DNA of 64,000 nucleotides from DASVWZ01 sp036392935. GTDB taxonomy: Bacteria; Acidobacteriota; Terriglobia; Terriglobales; Acidobacteriaceae. The stretch covers positions 49,329 through 113,328 of the forward strand of contig DASVWZ010000292.1 of NCBI GenBank assembly GCA_036392935.1. The letters are read 5' to 3'. Both the position numbers and the translations under genes were made by a program. The notes beneath the pieces were generated by a model. That model saw nothing but the letters and a program-made list of their open reading frames with translations, had not been told where the DNA came from and searched no databases. Positions 24,602 through 33,910 of the stretch are shown piece by piece; position 1 is the first letter of the stretch; each line of letters begins with the position of its first letter.

Positions 24602-25360
24602 CTATCGCACCTCAAAACTGATGCCTGCGCCAGAAACAATCCTGGCACCAGCTGCCGGCGTTTGCGAGACGATTGTGCCTGTTGGCGGGGGGCTTGGCGA
24701 GGGCGGTGCGGGAGATGAAGGTTCGGCAGTGGCAGTTGGCGCGTTCGACCCCGTTGATGTAACGCCTGCAAGCTGAAATCCTGCCGCTTTCAGTTCTGAC
24801 GTTGCATCCATCAAACGTTGTCCCACAAAACTGGGCATAATGAACGCCTGAGACGGTGCTGGCCCAGCTGTCAGCAAACTGATTTTTGGAGTCGATATGC
24901 CGCTGGCATTGGGCAGCGGACTCTGCGCTACCACCTGGTCGGGCGGAACATCCGTCACGGGAACCTGGGAGAGAGTACTGGCGTCCAGGCTGCGGCGGCG
25001 GATATTGATCTCCGCAGCCCGCTCGCTTTCACCGATTAGATTTGGAATCTCGACTCGCTGCGGCCCCAAGCTCTCGGCCACGCGCAGTTGCCACCCGCGG
25101 CGTACGCGCTCGCCCGGTGCAGGAACCTGCGACAAAATCCGGCCTTCAGGCACGCTGGGACTGAAGAACTGACGCTCGACTTGCAGTTCAACCCCGGCCG
25201 CCTCGGCGATTCTGCGCGCATCAGCGGGGCTTTTCCCGACAAGATCGGGCACTTTTGTTTCCTGCCCATGGATCGCGAACCGCATTGCAGTCAGCGCCGA
25301 AACCAGTGCCACCACCAGCAAAACCAACCCGAGCAGAAGAAAGCGAAAGAGTGACTTCAT
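24602..25360 (-). CDS. Membrane-anchored PASTA-domain protein
   Basis: 252 aa. N-terminal membrane helix (FRFLLLGLVLLVVALVSALT), then three PASTA-like repeats: VPDLVGKSPADARRIAEAAG, then IPNLIGESERAAEINIRRRS, then MPSFVGQRLMDATSELKAAG, each ending in a SQTP/SQVP-like strand. A Pro/Ser/Thr-rich linker splits the third. PASTA domains bind muropeptides in kinases and PBPs; here there is no catalytic domain, so a scaffolding or cell-wall-sensing role is plausible. Confidence 0.87.
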   Translation of the reverse strand: MKSLFRFLLLGLVLLVVALVSALTAMRFAIHGQETKVPDLVGKSPADARRIAEAAGVELQVERQFFSPSVPEGRILSQVPAPGERVRRGWQLRVAESLGPQRVEIPNLIGESERAAEINIRRRSLDASTLSQVPVTDVPPDQVVAQSPLPNASGISTPKISLLTAGPAPSQAFIMPSFVGQRLMDATSELKAAGFQLAGVTSTGSNAPTATAEPSSPAPPSPSPPPTGTIVSQTPAAGARIVSGAGISFEVR

Positions 25361-25393
25361 GCGATGGCAAAATTATAGAGGAGAGCAGCCTCC

Positions 25394-25501
25394 GTGCGCG
25401 CGCTTGGCATCCTACTCGTTGGCTTCGTGCTACCCTTTCTTGTCGGTTTACGCCTAAACAGGGATATGTGCGCTCAAAATCTTGCTGACTCGGGGTTCTA
25501 A
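25394..25501 (+). CDS. Possible 35-aa hydrophobic peptide ahead of the M13 peptidase
   Basis: GTG-started ORF (VRALGILLVGFVLPFLVGLR) with one potential membrane helix, stop three bases before the ATG of the next gene. GGAGAG lies upstream (about 11 nt). Could be a small membrane protein or translational leader; could also be chance. Confidence 0.25.
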   Translation: MRALGILLVGFVLPFLVGLRLNRDMCAQNLADSGF

Positions 25502-25503
25502 TC

Positions 25504-27588
25504 ATGAAAGTCTCATTAAATACGCCGCGATTTCTCAACCGTTTTGTCGCAATCGTTAGCCTCGCCATGATTGCATTTCTGTTTGCGTTCGCGCAGGACT
25601 CGTCAAAGCAGGACCCGCATGGCATCAACCTCGCTAACATGGACCGTTCGGTCAAACCGGGTGACGATTTTTTCATGTACACCAACGGCGACTGGATCAA
25701 GCGAACCGAGATTCCGGCGGACCGCAGTCGTTTCGGAACGTTTTCCGTGCTGGGCGACTTGAGCGAAAAGCGCACAGCGGCGGTGGTTGAAGCAACCGCC
25801 AAGAGCAAGGCGCGGGCAGGATCGAATGCTCGCAAGATCGCCGACGTCTACAACTCATTCATGGACGAGGCGGCGATCGAGGCCAACGGTATGGCGCCGC
25901 TGCGCCCGCATCTGGATGCAATCGCCGCCATTGGCGATAAGAAACAACTGGCAAAGGCTTTGGGCGAAACCTTGCGCGCGGACGTCGACGCCCTGAACGC
26001 AACCAACTTCCACACCGACAATCTTTTCGGACTTTGGGTCGCACCCGGATTCAACGATCCCGATCACTACGCCGCGTATCTGATGCAGGGCGGAATCGAG
26101 ATGCCTGATCGCGAGTACTACCTTGCCGATGGGGACAAGATGAAAGACATCCGCGCCAAATATCAGGTACACGTTTCTGCCATGCTGAAGCTGGCGGGAT
26201 TTACTGACACGGATGCGCGCGCAGCCCGCTTGGTCGAACTGGAACATTCCATCGCAGAAAAGCAGATCAGCCTCGCCGACAGTGAGGACATTCACAAGGC
26301 GAACAACACCTGGAAAGAGTCCGATTTTACCGTCAATGCGCCGGGGCTCGATTGGGCGGAGTATTTTCGCGCCGCCGGATTGAACAAGCAGGACAGCTTC
26401 ATCGTTTGGCAGCCGAGTGCTTTTACCGGCGAATCTGCGCTGGTAGAGTCGGTCGCGCTGGAAACGTGGAAGGATTGGCTGGCCTATCACCTCATCGAGG
26501 ATTGTGCGGATGTACTGCCAAAGGCGTTTGTGGATGAGAGGTTCGAATTCTTCGGCAAGACCTTAAGCGGCGTGCCGGAACAGAGACCGCGGTGGAAAGA
26601 CGGCGTGCAACAAGTCAACCAATGGCTCGGCGACGCGGTCGGCCAAATCTACGTGCAGAAATATTTCCCTCCTCAAGCCAAGGCGCAAGTGCAGGCCATG
26701 GTCGTGAACATCAAGACCGCGTTTCATCACCGCATCGACGCGCTCGACTGGATGGATCCCAAGACCAAGGCCGAAGCGCAGGCGAAGCTGAACACGCTGT
26801 ATGTTGGCATAGGATATCCGGAAACGTGGCGCGATTACTCGGACTATGACGTGAAGGCCGGCGATGCCTTCGGCAATCAGTGGCGCGGACTTCTGTTCAA
26901 TTTCCACTATTGGATTGCGCGCGTGGGAACGCCTACCGACCGCAAAGAGTGGTGCATGGAGCCCCAGACAGTGAACGCGGTGAATCTTCCCCTCGACAAT
27001 GGGCTGAACTTTCCTGCGGCGATTCTGCAACCCCCGTTTTTCGATCCGCAGGCTCCAGCCGCGGCGAATTACGGTGCCATCGGAGCCGTAATTGGTCACG
27101 AAGTCAGCCACACCTTTGATAGTGAAGGCGCTGCCTTTGACTCCAAGGGGCGGGTACGCAACTGGTGGACGCCAGCCGATCTGGCACATTTTGAAGCGGC
27201 AACTGCCAGATTGGTGGCGCAGTACGACACGTACAGGCCGTTCCCCGATTTGTCGGTGAACGGTAAGCAGACGCTGGGAGAGAATATTGCCGACGTGGCG
27301 GGAATCTCCGCGGCTTACGATGCCTACAAAGCTTCTCTTGGTGGACAAACCGTCCCCGCGCAAGACGGTTTCTCTGGCGATCAGCAATTCTTTATCGCGT
27401 TTGGCCAGAACTGGGCATCGAAGACACGTGAAGCCATGATGCGACGGCAGGTGCTGACCGATCCGCATGCTCCAGCGCAATACCGCGCAGATACCGTCCG
27501 CAATATCGATGCGTGGTACGGAGCCTTCGATGTGCAGTCGGGCGAGAAGCTTTACTTGGCACCGGCGGATCGCGTGCGCATCTGGTAG
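25504..27588 (+). CDS. M13-family (neprilysin/PepO-like) metalloendopeptidase
   Basis: 694 aa with a signal peptide (FVAIVSLAMIAFLFAFAQ). The N-terminal M13 domain begins NLANMDRSVKPGDDFFMYTN, then GDWIKRTEIPADRSRFG. The zinc motif HEVSH lies at residues 532-536 (AVIGHEVSHTFDSEGAAFD), and the third ligand is in GENIADVAGISAAYDAY. The substrate-binding NAxYxP segment appears as QTVNAVNLPLDNGLNFPAAI. Length matches PepO/neprilysin (~700). Periplasmic or secreted oligopeptidase; no obvious operon partner besides the following PP-loop gene. Confidence 0.95.
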   Translation: MKVSLNTPRFLNRFVAIVSLAMIAFLFAFAQDSSKQDPHGINLANMDRSVKPGDDFFMYTNGDWIKRTEIPADRSRFGTFSVLGDLSEKRTAAVVEATAKSKARAGSNARKIADVYNSFMDEAAIEANGMAPLRPHLDAIAAIGDKKQLAKALGETLRADVDALNATNFHTDNLFGLWVAPGFNDPDHYAAYLMQGGIEMPDREYYLADGDKMKDIRAKYQVHVSAMLKLAGFTDTDARAARLVELEHSIAEKQISLADSEDIHKANNTWKESDFTVNAPGLDWAEYFRAAGLNKQDSFIVWQPSAFTGESALVESVALETWKDWLAYHLIEDCADVLPKAFVDERFEFFGKTLSGVPEQRPRWKDGVQQVNQWLGDAVGQIYVQKYFPPQAKAQVQAMVVNIKTAFHHRIDALDWMDPKTKAEAQAKLNTLYVGIGYPETWRDYSDYDVKAGDAFGNQWRGLLFNFHYWIARVGTPTDRKEWCMEPQTVNAVNLPLDNGLNFPAAILQPPFFDPQAPAAANYGAIGAVIGHEVSHTFDSEGAAFDSKGRVRNWWTPADLAHFEAATARLVAQYDTYRPFPDLSVNGKQTLGENIADVAGISAAYDAYKASLGGQTVPAQDGFSGDQQFFIAFGQNWASKTREAMMRRQVLTDPHAPAQYRADTVRNIDAWYGAFDVQSGEKLYLAPADRVRIW

Positions 27589-27594
27589 GTTGGT

Positions 27595-28257
27595 CTGAAA
27601 CCGACACTGCTTTCGTGGAGCAGCGGTAAAGACAGCGCGTGGAGTCTGCAGGTGTTGCGGCAGCAGGGCGAGTATGAAGTTCGCGGCTTGCTGACGACGT
27701 TCAATCGGGTTGCAAACCGCGTGGCCATGCACGGTGTGCGGCGTGAACTGGCACAAGCGCAGGCTAAAGCCGCTGGAATTCCTCTGTGGGATGTCGATCT
27801 TCCTTCGCCGTGCTCGAATGCCGAATACGAGAGCATTATGCGGGAAGTGTGTAAGAAAGCGGTTCAGGCAGGCATCGAGTACGTCGCTTTTGGCGATCTG
27901 TTCCTACGCGATATCCGCGAGTATCGCGAGAAGCAGCTGACGGGCTCAGGACTCACGCCGATCTTTCCGGTGTGGGAAATCCCAACGGATGACCTTGCTC
28001 ACCGCATGATCGATTCCGGATTGAAGGCCAAACTTTCCTGCATCGACGCCAAGAGGCTGTCGGCGGAGTTTGCCGGAAGAGATTTTGATGAGAAGCTGCT
28101 TGCTGATCTGCCGGTGGGAGTTGACCCGTGCGGCGAGAACGGCGAATTCCATTCCTTCGTTTACGCCGGGCCGATGTTCCGGCACGAACTGCCTGTGCGG
28201 GTTGGAGAAATTGTCACTCGCGAGGGCTTTGTCTTCGCCGATCTGAGCCTGCGCTAG
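27595..28257 (+). CDS. PP-loop ATPase, diphthine-ammonia-ligase-like, with probable CTG start
   Basis: About 220 aa. The PP-loop motif LSWSSGKDSAW near the N-terminus binds ATP for adenylation; later landmarks RVANRVAMHGVRRELAQAQA, YVAFGDLFLRDIREYRE and CGENGEFHSFVYAGP are typical of the ATP_bind_4 family (Dph6-like and bacterial relatives). The first ATG/GTG/TTG-type start in the frame (27652) would delete the PP-loop; the only way to include it is CTG at 27595 (LKPTLLSWSSGKDS), because an in-frame TGA lies immediately upstream. It begins 6 bp after the M13 stop, so re-initiation or coupling may help. Confidence 0.8.
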   Translation: MKPTLLSWSSGKDSAWSLQVLRQQGEYEVRGLLTTFNRVANRVAMHGVRRELAQAQAKAAGIPLWDVDLPSPCSNAEYESIMREVCKKAVQAGIEYVAFGDLFLRDIREYREKQLTGSGLTPIFPVWEIPTDDLAHRMIDSGLKAKLSCIDAKRLSAEFAGRDFDEKLLADLPVGVDPCGENGEFHSFVYAGPMFRHELPVRVGEIVTREGFVFADLSLR

Positions 28258-28275
28258 CGATTGTCTTTGGTGTTG

Positions 28276-29592
28276 CTAGCGCCTTACTGCCGAGAAACTC
28301 TCGTCCAGAATGCGCACGGCTTCATCAACGTCTGCCTTCGAGATGTTGAGAGGCGGCGACATGCGAATCACATTGCCTGCGAATCCGCCTCTGCCGATCA
28401 GCAGGCCGCGTTTGCGCGCTTCTTCCATCATGGCGCTCGTGGCAGCCGTAGCTGGTTGCTTGGTTTCGCGATCCTCCACCAGTTCGAGCGCCTGCATCAA
28501 TCCCATGCCGCGAACATCGCCGATCAGCGGATATTTCTGTTGCAACCCTTCAAGCTTCCCACGGAAGTATGCGCCGACAACGGCCGCATTCGTACGGAGA
28601 TCGTCTTCCTCGATCAGATCGATCACCGCTTTCGCAGTTACGCTGGTGACGGGATTGCCGCCGAATGTCGAGATAGTTAGACCCTGGAACGCATCCGCAA
28701 TCTCGGGTGTCGCAATGGTCCAACCGATCGGCGTTCCGTTGCCAAGTCCCTTCGCTGAAACCATGATGTCCGGCTCAACTTCCCAGTGCTCGATGCCAAA
28801 CCATTTGTTGCCGGTTCGTCCCCAAGCGGTTTGCACTTCATCGGAGATGAAGTCGCCGCCATATTGCTTCACAATCTGGAACGCCATCTTGAAGTACTCT
28901 TTCGGCGGTGTAATGAATCCGCCGACGCCCTGAATCGGTTCTGCCAGAAACGCACCAATCTTGCCGGAGGTCGAAAACTGTATGACATTCTCAATGTCTT
29001 TCACGCAGGCCACTTCACATGACGGATATTTCAGTCCGAGCGGGCAACGGTAACAATACGGATTCATGGCGTGAACGATGCCGACTTCGATGGTGCCACG
29101 TCGCCAGGTGTTCAGGCCGGTGAGTCCGCGGGTAAGTGAAGAGCGGCCGCTGTATCCGTGGCGAAGCGCGACGACTTCAAAGTTGCCGGTGTGCATGCGC
29201 GCAGCCTGAATCGCGGTTTCGTTGGCTTCGGTGCCGCTATTGGTGAAGAACGACTTCTTCAGCTTGCCGGGAGTGATCTGCGCCAGCTTCTCGGCCAACG
29301 CAACCATGGGCGCATTCGGGAAACAGGTGGAGACGTGCTGCAGTTTGTCGATCTGGTCTTTGGTGCGTGCTGTGACTCGCGGATTGCAGTGGCCGACGCT
29401 GACGGTGACGATGCCGCCGAAGAAATCCAGATACTTTTTGCCTTCGACGTCCCAAACATGCTGCATCGAGCCGTGATCCATGGGAACGGGTTCGGAAAAG
29501 TACGTGGACACCGAAGGAAATATGTATTCCTTCTGTTTGCGGTTGATTTCTTCGCGGGTGAGCTGGGTTTGATCGACAGGAATGGTTGTCAT
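28276..29592 (-). CDS. Class III aminotransferase (PLP-dependent, AGXT2/GABA-transaminase-like)
   Basis: 438 aa, cytosolic. PLP signatures: FFTNSGTEANETAIQAAR (phosphate binding), EPIQGVGGFITPP, DEVQTAWGRTGN (Asp to pyridine N), SAKGLGNGTPIG with the Schiff-base lysine, and STFGGNPV. The insert YCYRCPLGLKYPSCEVACVK (several cysteines) matches the alanine-glyoxylate aminotransferase 2-like subgroup. It probably transfers amino groups between an amino acid and glyoxylate or pyruvate; the exact substrate cannot be told. Convergent with the PP-loop gene. Confidence 0.92.
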   Translation of the reverse strand: MTTIPVDQTQLTREEINRKQKEYIFPSVSTYFSEPVPMDHGSMQHVWDVEGKKYLDFFGGIVTVSVGHCNPRVTARTKDQIDKLQHVSTCFPNAPMVALAEKLAQITPGKLKKSFFTNSGTEANETAIQAARMHTGNFEVVALRHGYSGRSSLTRGLTGLNTWRRGTIEVGIVHAMNPYCYRCPLGLKYPSCEVACVKDIENVIQFSTSGKIGAFLAEPIQGVGGFITPPKEYFKMAFQIVKQYGGDFISDEVQTAWGRTGNKWFGIEHWEVEPDIMVSAKGLGNGTPIGWTIATPEIADAFQGLTISTFGGNPVTSVTAKAVIDLIEEDDLRTNAAVVGAYFRGKLEGLQQKYPLIGDVRGMGLMQALELVEDRETKQPATAATSAMMEEARKRGLLIGRGGFAGNVIRMSPPLNISKADVDEAVRILDESFSAVRR

Positions 29593-29734
29593 GACAGGCC
29601 TCGGATCGAAAAGCCATGATAAATCAGCCGACGCCGTTCGCGCAGGAATACCGCTAAATGCCCGCGCGTGGGCGACTGCGCGGAACGCGGTATCATCAGA
29701 GTAAGTCTCGCGGCCCGAACCCGCGGAAAACCGG

Positions 29735-30865
29735 ATGGCAGAACCCGCAAAATGGCTTAATCCGCGCTTCTATCTCAAGCGAGAACCTATGCTTTTGGCT
29801 GGGCTTTCGGCCATGGCTATCGCGGGCTTTTTGGCTGTGGCTGTTTTGGTGCGGATCTATCACGCGCAGCAGAATTCCCTTGGCGAACGGTGGTTTGGAC
29901 GCGGGGTCGCGGAACTGAAGACACAGCGCTTTGACCACGCAGCTGCCGACTTTCGGACCGCGCTGATCTACTCGCGCGACAATTTCCTATATCAGTTGAA
30001 TCTTGCTCAAGCTCTGATCGGCTTGAGGCGCGGCGATGAGGCTTACGCGTACCTGATTAACTTGTGGGATCAGCAGCCGGAACATGGAGTGGTGAATCTT
30101 GAACTGGCGCGCGTTGCCGCCGCAAAGGGAGACACAGAACACGCGTTGCGCTATTACCACAATGCGATCTACGCGACTTGGCCGGGAGATGAAGAGACCG
30201 AGCGGAAGAATACGCGCCTGGAATTGATCGGTTACCTGCTGAAGACCGGAGCGAAACCTCAGGCGGAAGCTGAACTAGTTGCGCTGGCGGCGAATGCTGG
30301 CGACGATCCGGCTGAGCAGGAACAGTTGGGTGATCTTTTCATGCAGGTGCAGGATTACGAACGCGCCTTGAGTTCTTATCGCACCAGCCTGAAAGAAGAT
30401 CATGGCAGCGCGCGCGCGGCCGCTGGCGCAGGATTCGCGGCGTTTGAGCTAGCGCGCTATCCGTTGGCGCAACATTATCTGCAAATGGCAGTGGCGGAAA
30501 ATCCATCGGATGCCGACAGCGCTCGACGGTTGAAGACCACCGACGAAGTCGTTCGCATGGATCCGTTCCGGCGGCAGATTTCAGCCGCGGAACGCTACCG
30601 CGTTGTGATGGAAGCGTACGAAGCCGCTGGCGATCGCCTCAAAGCGTGCGGTGCCCTTTCTGCGCCGGAGCAGAACTTGAACCAGGATTGGGCGAAGCTG
30701 AAGCCGAACGTGTCAGAGCGAGGATTGCAGCACAATCCCGATCTGGTGAACCAGGCGATGGAACTGGTGTTCAAGGTCGAACGGCAAACCGCGGCCAATT
30801 GTGGCGCGCCAACGCAGATCGACTCGGCGCTACTGCTGATTGCGAGACTTCATGAAGGAGGCTGA
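29735..30865 (+). CDS. Membrane-anchored TPR protein
   Basis: 376 aa. One N-terminal membrane helix (LLAGLSAMAIAGFLAVAVLV, residues ~20-40) and then TPR-like repeats, including WFGRGVAELKTQRFDHAAAD, VNLELARVAAAKGDTEHALR, EQLGDLFMQVQDYERALSSY and AGFAAFELARYPLAQHYLQM. The C-terminus has no recognised domain. It overlaps the following ClC gene by 14 bp, suggesting coupled translation, though a functional link is not obvious. Confidence 0.87.
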   Translation: MAEPAKWLNPRFYLKREPMLLAGLSAMAIAGFLAVAVLVRIYHAQQNSLGERWFGRGVAELKTQRFDHAAADFRTALIYSRDNFLYQLNLAQALIGLRRGDEAYAYLINLWDQQPEHGVVNLELARVAAAKGDTEHALRYYHNAIYATWPGDEETERKNTRLELIGYLLKTGAKPQAEAELVALAANAGDDPAEQEQLGDLFMQVQDYERALSSYRTSLKEDHGSARAAAGAGFAAFELARYPLAQHYLQMAVAENPSDADSARRLKTTDEVVRMDPFRRQISAAERYRVVMEAYEAAGDRLKACGALSAPEQNLNQDWAKLKPNVSERGLQHNPDLVNQAMELVFKVERQTAANCGAPTQIDSALLLIARLHEGG

Positions 30866-32630
30866 GACGAATTCGCCGTCCAATTCGATGACCGCAACGG
30901 CGATCGACGCAGCGCCAACGCCGATGTCGGCGGTTCGGCAACTGCGGCCGAGCGCGCTGATGCGCGCGGTCTTCCGCGAGGAGCGGTTCTTTCTGGTTCT
31001 GTCTGTATTCATCGGCATTTTCTCCGGACTTGCGGTTGTCTGCTTTCGCATATCGATCGATTGGTGCCGGATTTATCTGGTTGGTTCGGGATATTCGCCG
31101 TCGCCGACGCGACTGATCCTTGCGCCGACTTTGACCGGATTGGTGATCGCAGTTCTCGTGATCCATGTTTTTCCGCTGGCGCGAGGCAGCGGAGTGAATC
31201 AGACCAAAGCCGCGCTTTACATCTACAACGGCTACATTCCGATTCGCACGGCGATTGGCAAATTCATTACCGCTGCGCTGGCGATTGGATCGGGACAATC
31301 GCTTGGTCCGGAAGATCCTTCATTGCAGATCGGCGCAAGCTTGGCTTCCGCGCTTGGGCGAATCATGCGATTGTCGCGCGACCGCATGCGGCTGATCGCT
31401 CCAGTTGGCGCGGCGGCAGGTTTGGCGGCGGCTTTCAACGCGCCGATTTCGGCGGTGCTGTTCGTTATAGAAGAAGTCATCGGGCGATGGAGCGCAGGAA
31501 TTCTTGGTTCGGTAGTTCTTTCGGCGGTGTCGAGTGTCGTAGTGATGCGATGGTTTCTCGGCTCGCAATCGCTGTTCCGCATTCCGCCGGTGGAGATGAA
31601 GCAGCCGGGCGAATTGCTGGCTTACGCTTTGCTAGGCGTAATCGGCGGTTTGGCATCTGTAATCTTCGCCAAGGGAATTGGCGCGCTGCGTCCGTGGTGC
31701 AAAGCGCAACCGCGCTGGACGCAATATTTCCAACCCGCGATTGCGGGATTGCTGATCGGCTTTATCGGCGTGCTCGGCGCGCCGCAAGTGATGGGCGCAG
31801 GTTACGAATACATCGATGAAGCGATGCATGGGCAATTTACCTGGCAATTGCTGCTGCTGCTGGCAGGGCTAAAAATACTGGCGACGACGGTTTCTTTCGT
31901 CAGCGGAACGCCGGGCGGAATGTTTGCGCCGACATTATTTATAGGCGCAATGCTTGGAACTGCAGTTGGCGGAGTCGAGCGGCTTTTTCTGCCGCATCTT
32001 ACCGGTTCGCCGGGAACTTATGCGCTGGTTGGAATGGGAGTTTTGTTCGCCGGATTTCTGCGCGCGCCGATGACTTCGGTTTTCATGGTGCTCGAAGTCA
32101 GCGGAAATTATTCCATCATTTTGCCGGTGATCGTTGCCAACACGGTTGCTTATGTCATTTCGCGCGCGCTTCAACCGGTTGCGATTTTCGATGTGCTCAC
32201 GCGGCAAGATGGATTGGATTTGCCGTCGATGGAAGAGCAGCGCGAAGAAGATGTGATCCGCGTGGAAGATGCGATGCGAGCGCCGATTCGTCCGGTGGAC
32301 GCGAATGATTCTTTGGGCGCGGTGTTGCAGCGCGAAGACACAAATTCCGATGTGTTGCTGGTGAGATTGCAACCGAGCGGATGGAGCAGCGTGACAAAAA
32401 AAGAAATCGAGACCATGGTGAATGAAGGCAAAGCCGATCTCACGCTGGGATCGGTGCTGGCGACGCGGCGTGTGCCGTTCCTGCATCCCGACCATCCGGT
32501 GGAGATGGCGCTGCGGTACGTCGACCGCTATCCGCTGGTGCCGGTGGTGAACCGGGCCGACTTTCGCAAGCTCGAGGGCGTGATCTCGCTCGACGATGTG
32601 CTGGAGGCGTATCAGCCGGAAGTGGGGTAG
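30852..32630 (+). CDS. ClC-family chloride channel/antiporter with C-terminal CBS domains
   Basis: 592 aa from ATG 30852. Channel motifs: GSGQSLGPEDPSLQIG (selectivity loop, usually GxGIPE/GREGP), VGAAAGLAAAFNAPISAVLF, VSFVSGTPGGMFAPTLFIGA (GxFxP) and ALVGMGVLFAGFLRAPMTSV. About ten to twelve hydrophobic segments over residues 50-445, then a cytoplasmic tail with two CBS-like units (VEDAMRAPIRPVDANDSLGA; TLGSVLATRRVPFLHPDHPV). The gating glutamate region is EDP. Likely Cl-/H+ exchange or fluoride-type transport; ion specificity is inferred. Confidence 0.93.
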   Translation: MKEAETNSPSNSMTATAIDAAPTPMSAVRQLRPSALMRAVFREERFFLVLSVFIGIFSGLAVVCFRISIDWCRIYLVGSGYSPSPTRLILAPTLTGLVIAVLVIHVFPLARGSGVNQTKAALYIYNGYIPIRTAIGKFITAALAIGSGQSLGPEDPSLQIGASLASALGRIMRLSRDRMRLIAPVGAAAGLAAAFNAPISAVLFVIEEVIGRWSAGILGSVVLSAVSSVVVMRWFLGSQSLFRIPPVEMKQPGELLAYALLGVIGGLASVIFAKGIGALRPWCKAQPRWTQYFQPAIAGLLIGFIGVLGAPQVMGAGYEYIDEAMHGQFTWQLLLLLAGLKILATTVSFVSGTPGGMFAPTLFIGAMLGTAVGGVERLFLPHLTGSPGTYALVGMGVLFAGFLRAPMTSVFMVLEVSGNYSIILPVIVANTVAYVISRALQPVAIFDVLTRQDGLDLPSMEEQREEDVIRVEDAMRAPIRPVDANDSLGAVLQREDTNSDVLLVRLQPSGWSSVTKKEIETMVNEGKADLTLGSVLATRRVPFLHPDHPVEMALRYVDRYPLVPVVNRADFRKLEGVISLDDVLEAYQPEVG

Positions 32631-32678
32631 GGCTGGCAGGTTGGCTCCGCGTGCGATTGGCAGGATCTGGCGCACCGC

Positions 32679-33047
32679 CTAGAACAGACTCGCGTGAATC
32701 CCCAACCGCTCGGCGACCGCCCGCAGCCGTTTGTCTCTAGTCCACAGGAGTGTGGGAGGGTTGAGGAAAATGGACGCTATCAGGTGGGCGTCGATTAACC
32801 CGATGCCGAGGCCATAAAGACGGCGAGCTTCAATCATCAGCCGAACTTCGTTGAGCTGAGCAACCGGCATATGGGGCAGAAGATCGAACAGCGCGAGCGT
32901 ATTGGCGCGGTTGCGCAGCGAGCCGAGAGCCAGTTCGGCGACGATGAGCGGATGAATGACGACTCGGCCCAAGGTCAGCTGCTCACGCATTTTTTTATTG
33001 TCGGAGCGGAGATGGTCGATCCAGATGGAGGTATCGGCGAGGATCAC
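32679..33047 (-). CDS. vapC: VapC-type PIN-domain toxin
   Basis: 122 aa. PIN ribonuclease acidic residues are visible in MILADTSIWIDHLRS (Asp5), ELALGS (Glu), GLIDAHLIAS (Asp) and LWTRDKRLRAVAERL (Asp). Downstream of and overlapping by 4 bp (ATGA, 33044-33047) the antitoxin. Predicted activity: Mg-dependent cleavage of specific RNA, typically tRNA-fMet or rRNA in the family. Confidence 0.93.
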   Translation of the reverse strand: MILADTSIWIDHLRSDNKKMREQLTLGRVVIHPLIVAELALGSLRNRANTLALFDLLPHMPVAQLNEVRLMIEARRLYGLGIGLIDAHLIASIFLNPPTLLWTRDKRLRAVAERLGIHASLF

Positions 33048-33259
33048 TTTTCTTCCGACCCGCGTCGTTCCTCCGACCCGCGGCGGGGAACCCCGCTGAG
33101 TTCCGGCATAGTCCCGCCAAGAGCCGCCAACCGTCGCGCACTTTCCTGCTCGATCAGCGCTTTAAGAGCCAGGCGAACCAGCGCGGTTCTTTCGGTTATG
33201 CCGGTAAAATCCTGGGCGATTCGCAGCAGGTCATCGTCGAGTGCAAGGGTTGTGCGCAT
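33044..33259 (-). CDS. vapB: VapB-type antitoxin with a duplicated C-terminal segment
   Basis: 71 aa from ATG 33259 (MRTTLALDDDLL); another ATG lies at 33274. Ribbon-helix-helix pattern TTLALDDDLLRIAQDFTGIT, then ERTALVRLALKALIEQESAR. The C-terminus ends RRGSEERRGSEEK, encoded by an imperfect tandem 15-18-bp duplication (CCTCCGACCCGCG... and CTTCCGACCCGCG...). Such tails contact the toxin active site, so the duplication might alter neutralisation. Confidence 0.88.
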   Translation of the reverse strand: MRTTLALDDDLLRIAQDFTGITERTALVRLALKALIEQESARRLAALGGTMPELSGVPRRGSEERRGSEEK

Positions 33260-33910
33260 GGCATTAAGCATCAATTATAGCATCAAACGATTACGATAAT
33301 GATGCCTAAAACCGAGTGCATTTTGAGTATTTGGCGGTACCCCCCCTCCCCCCACCCCCCTTGCGCTTATCTTTTGGAATCAGTGAGTTAGCGGGAGCGT
33401 TCCCGCTAGATCTATGAGTTTAAAGGGGTTAGAGGTAAAATATTTCAAACAAAGGAGTTATGGAAGCCGTCAGCCATCAGCCGTCAGCTCTCAGTTATCG
33501 GCTCATGGCTGTTAGCTTTTGGCTATTGGCCCCGATACCCGTCAGAACCTCGATTGGATTTTCAAAGAGCTGCCTTCTTCGCCGGCGGTTTTGTCGGCGA
33601 ACTGACTGCCTTAATTGTTGAGGAATCGGCGAGTGAGGTCAAGGGGAATTAGGAGAGGCTATCTCAGCTTCCGGCGCTGGCGAGGACAGATTCCCCTGGT
33701 TAGCTTGCATACGCTCGCGGAATGCTTCGGCAAGCTCAGGACAGGGTTTGGGCCACTCCAAGGTTTCGCTCAAACGCAATGTCCCTCCGCTCGCTCGCTG
33801 GCGCTCCGCTTCGGTCGGGATGACAGAAGTGTGAGGGGTGGTTACGGCACAGCTAAAGCCGTGCCCTCCCGACGAGCATTTCTCGATGATTGACGACGAG
33901 CGACGCGGGC
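33260..33910. other. Gene-free stretch with simple repeats
   Basis: About 650 bp: a C-rich tract at 33341-33361, a degenerate GTCAGC/TTAGC repeat at 33466-33530, and a palindromic segment GGCACAGCTAAAGCCGTGCC (33846-33865), a common acidobacterial intergenic element. ORFs here are interrupted or low-complexity; none supported. Confidence 0.6.

Noticed and set aside
33466..33640. Short plus-strand ORF starting ATG at 33461 with an AAAGGAGTT ribosome site
   Set aside because: The first 20 codons lie in a degenerate GTCAGC/TTAGC repeat and the product shows no recognisable fold.
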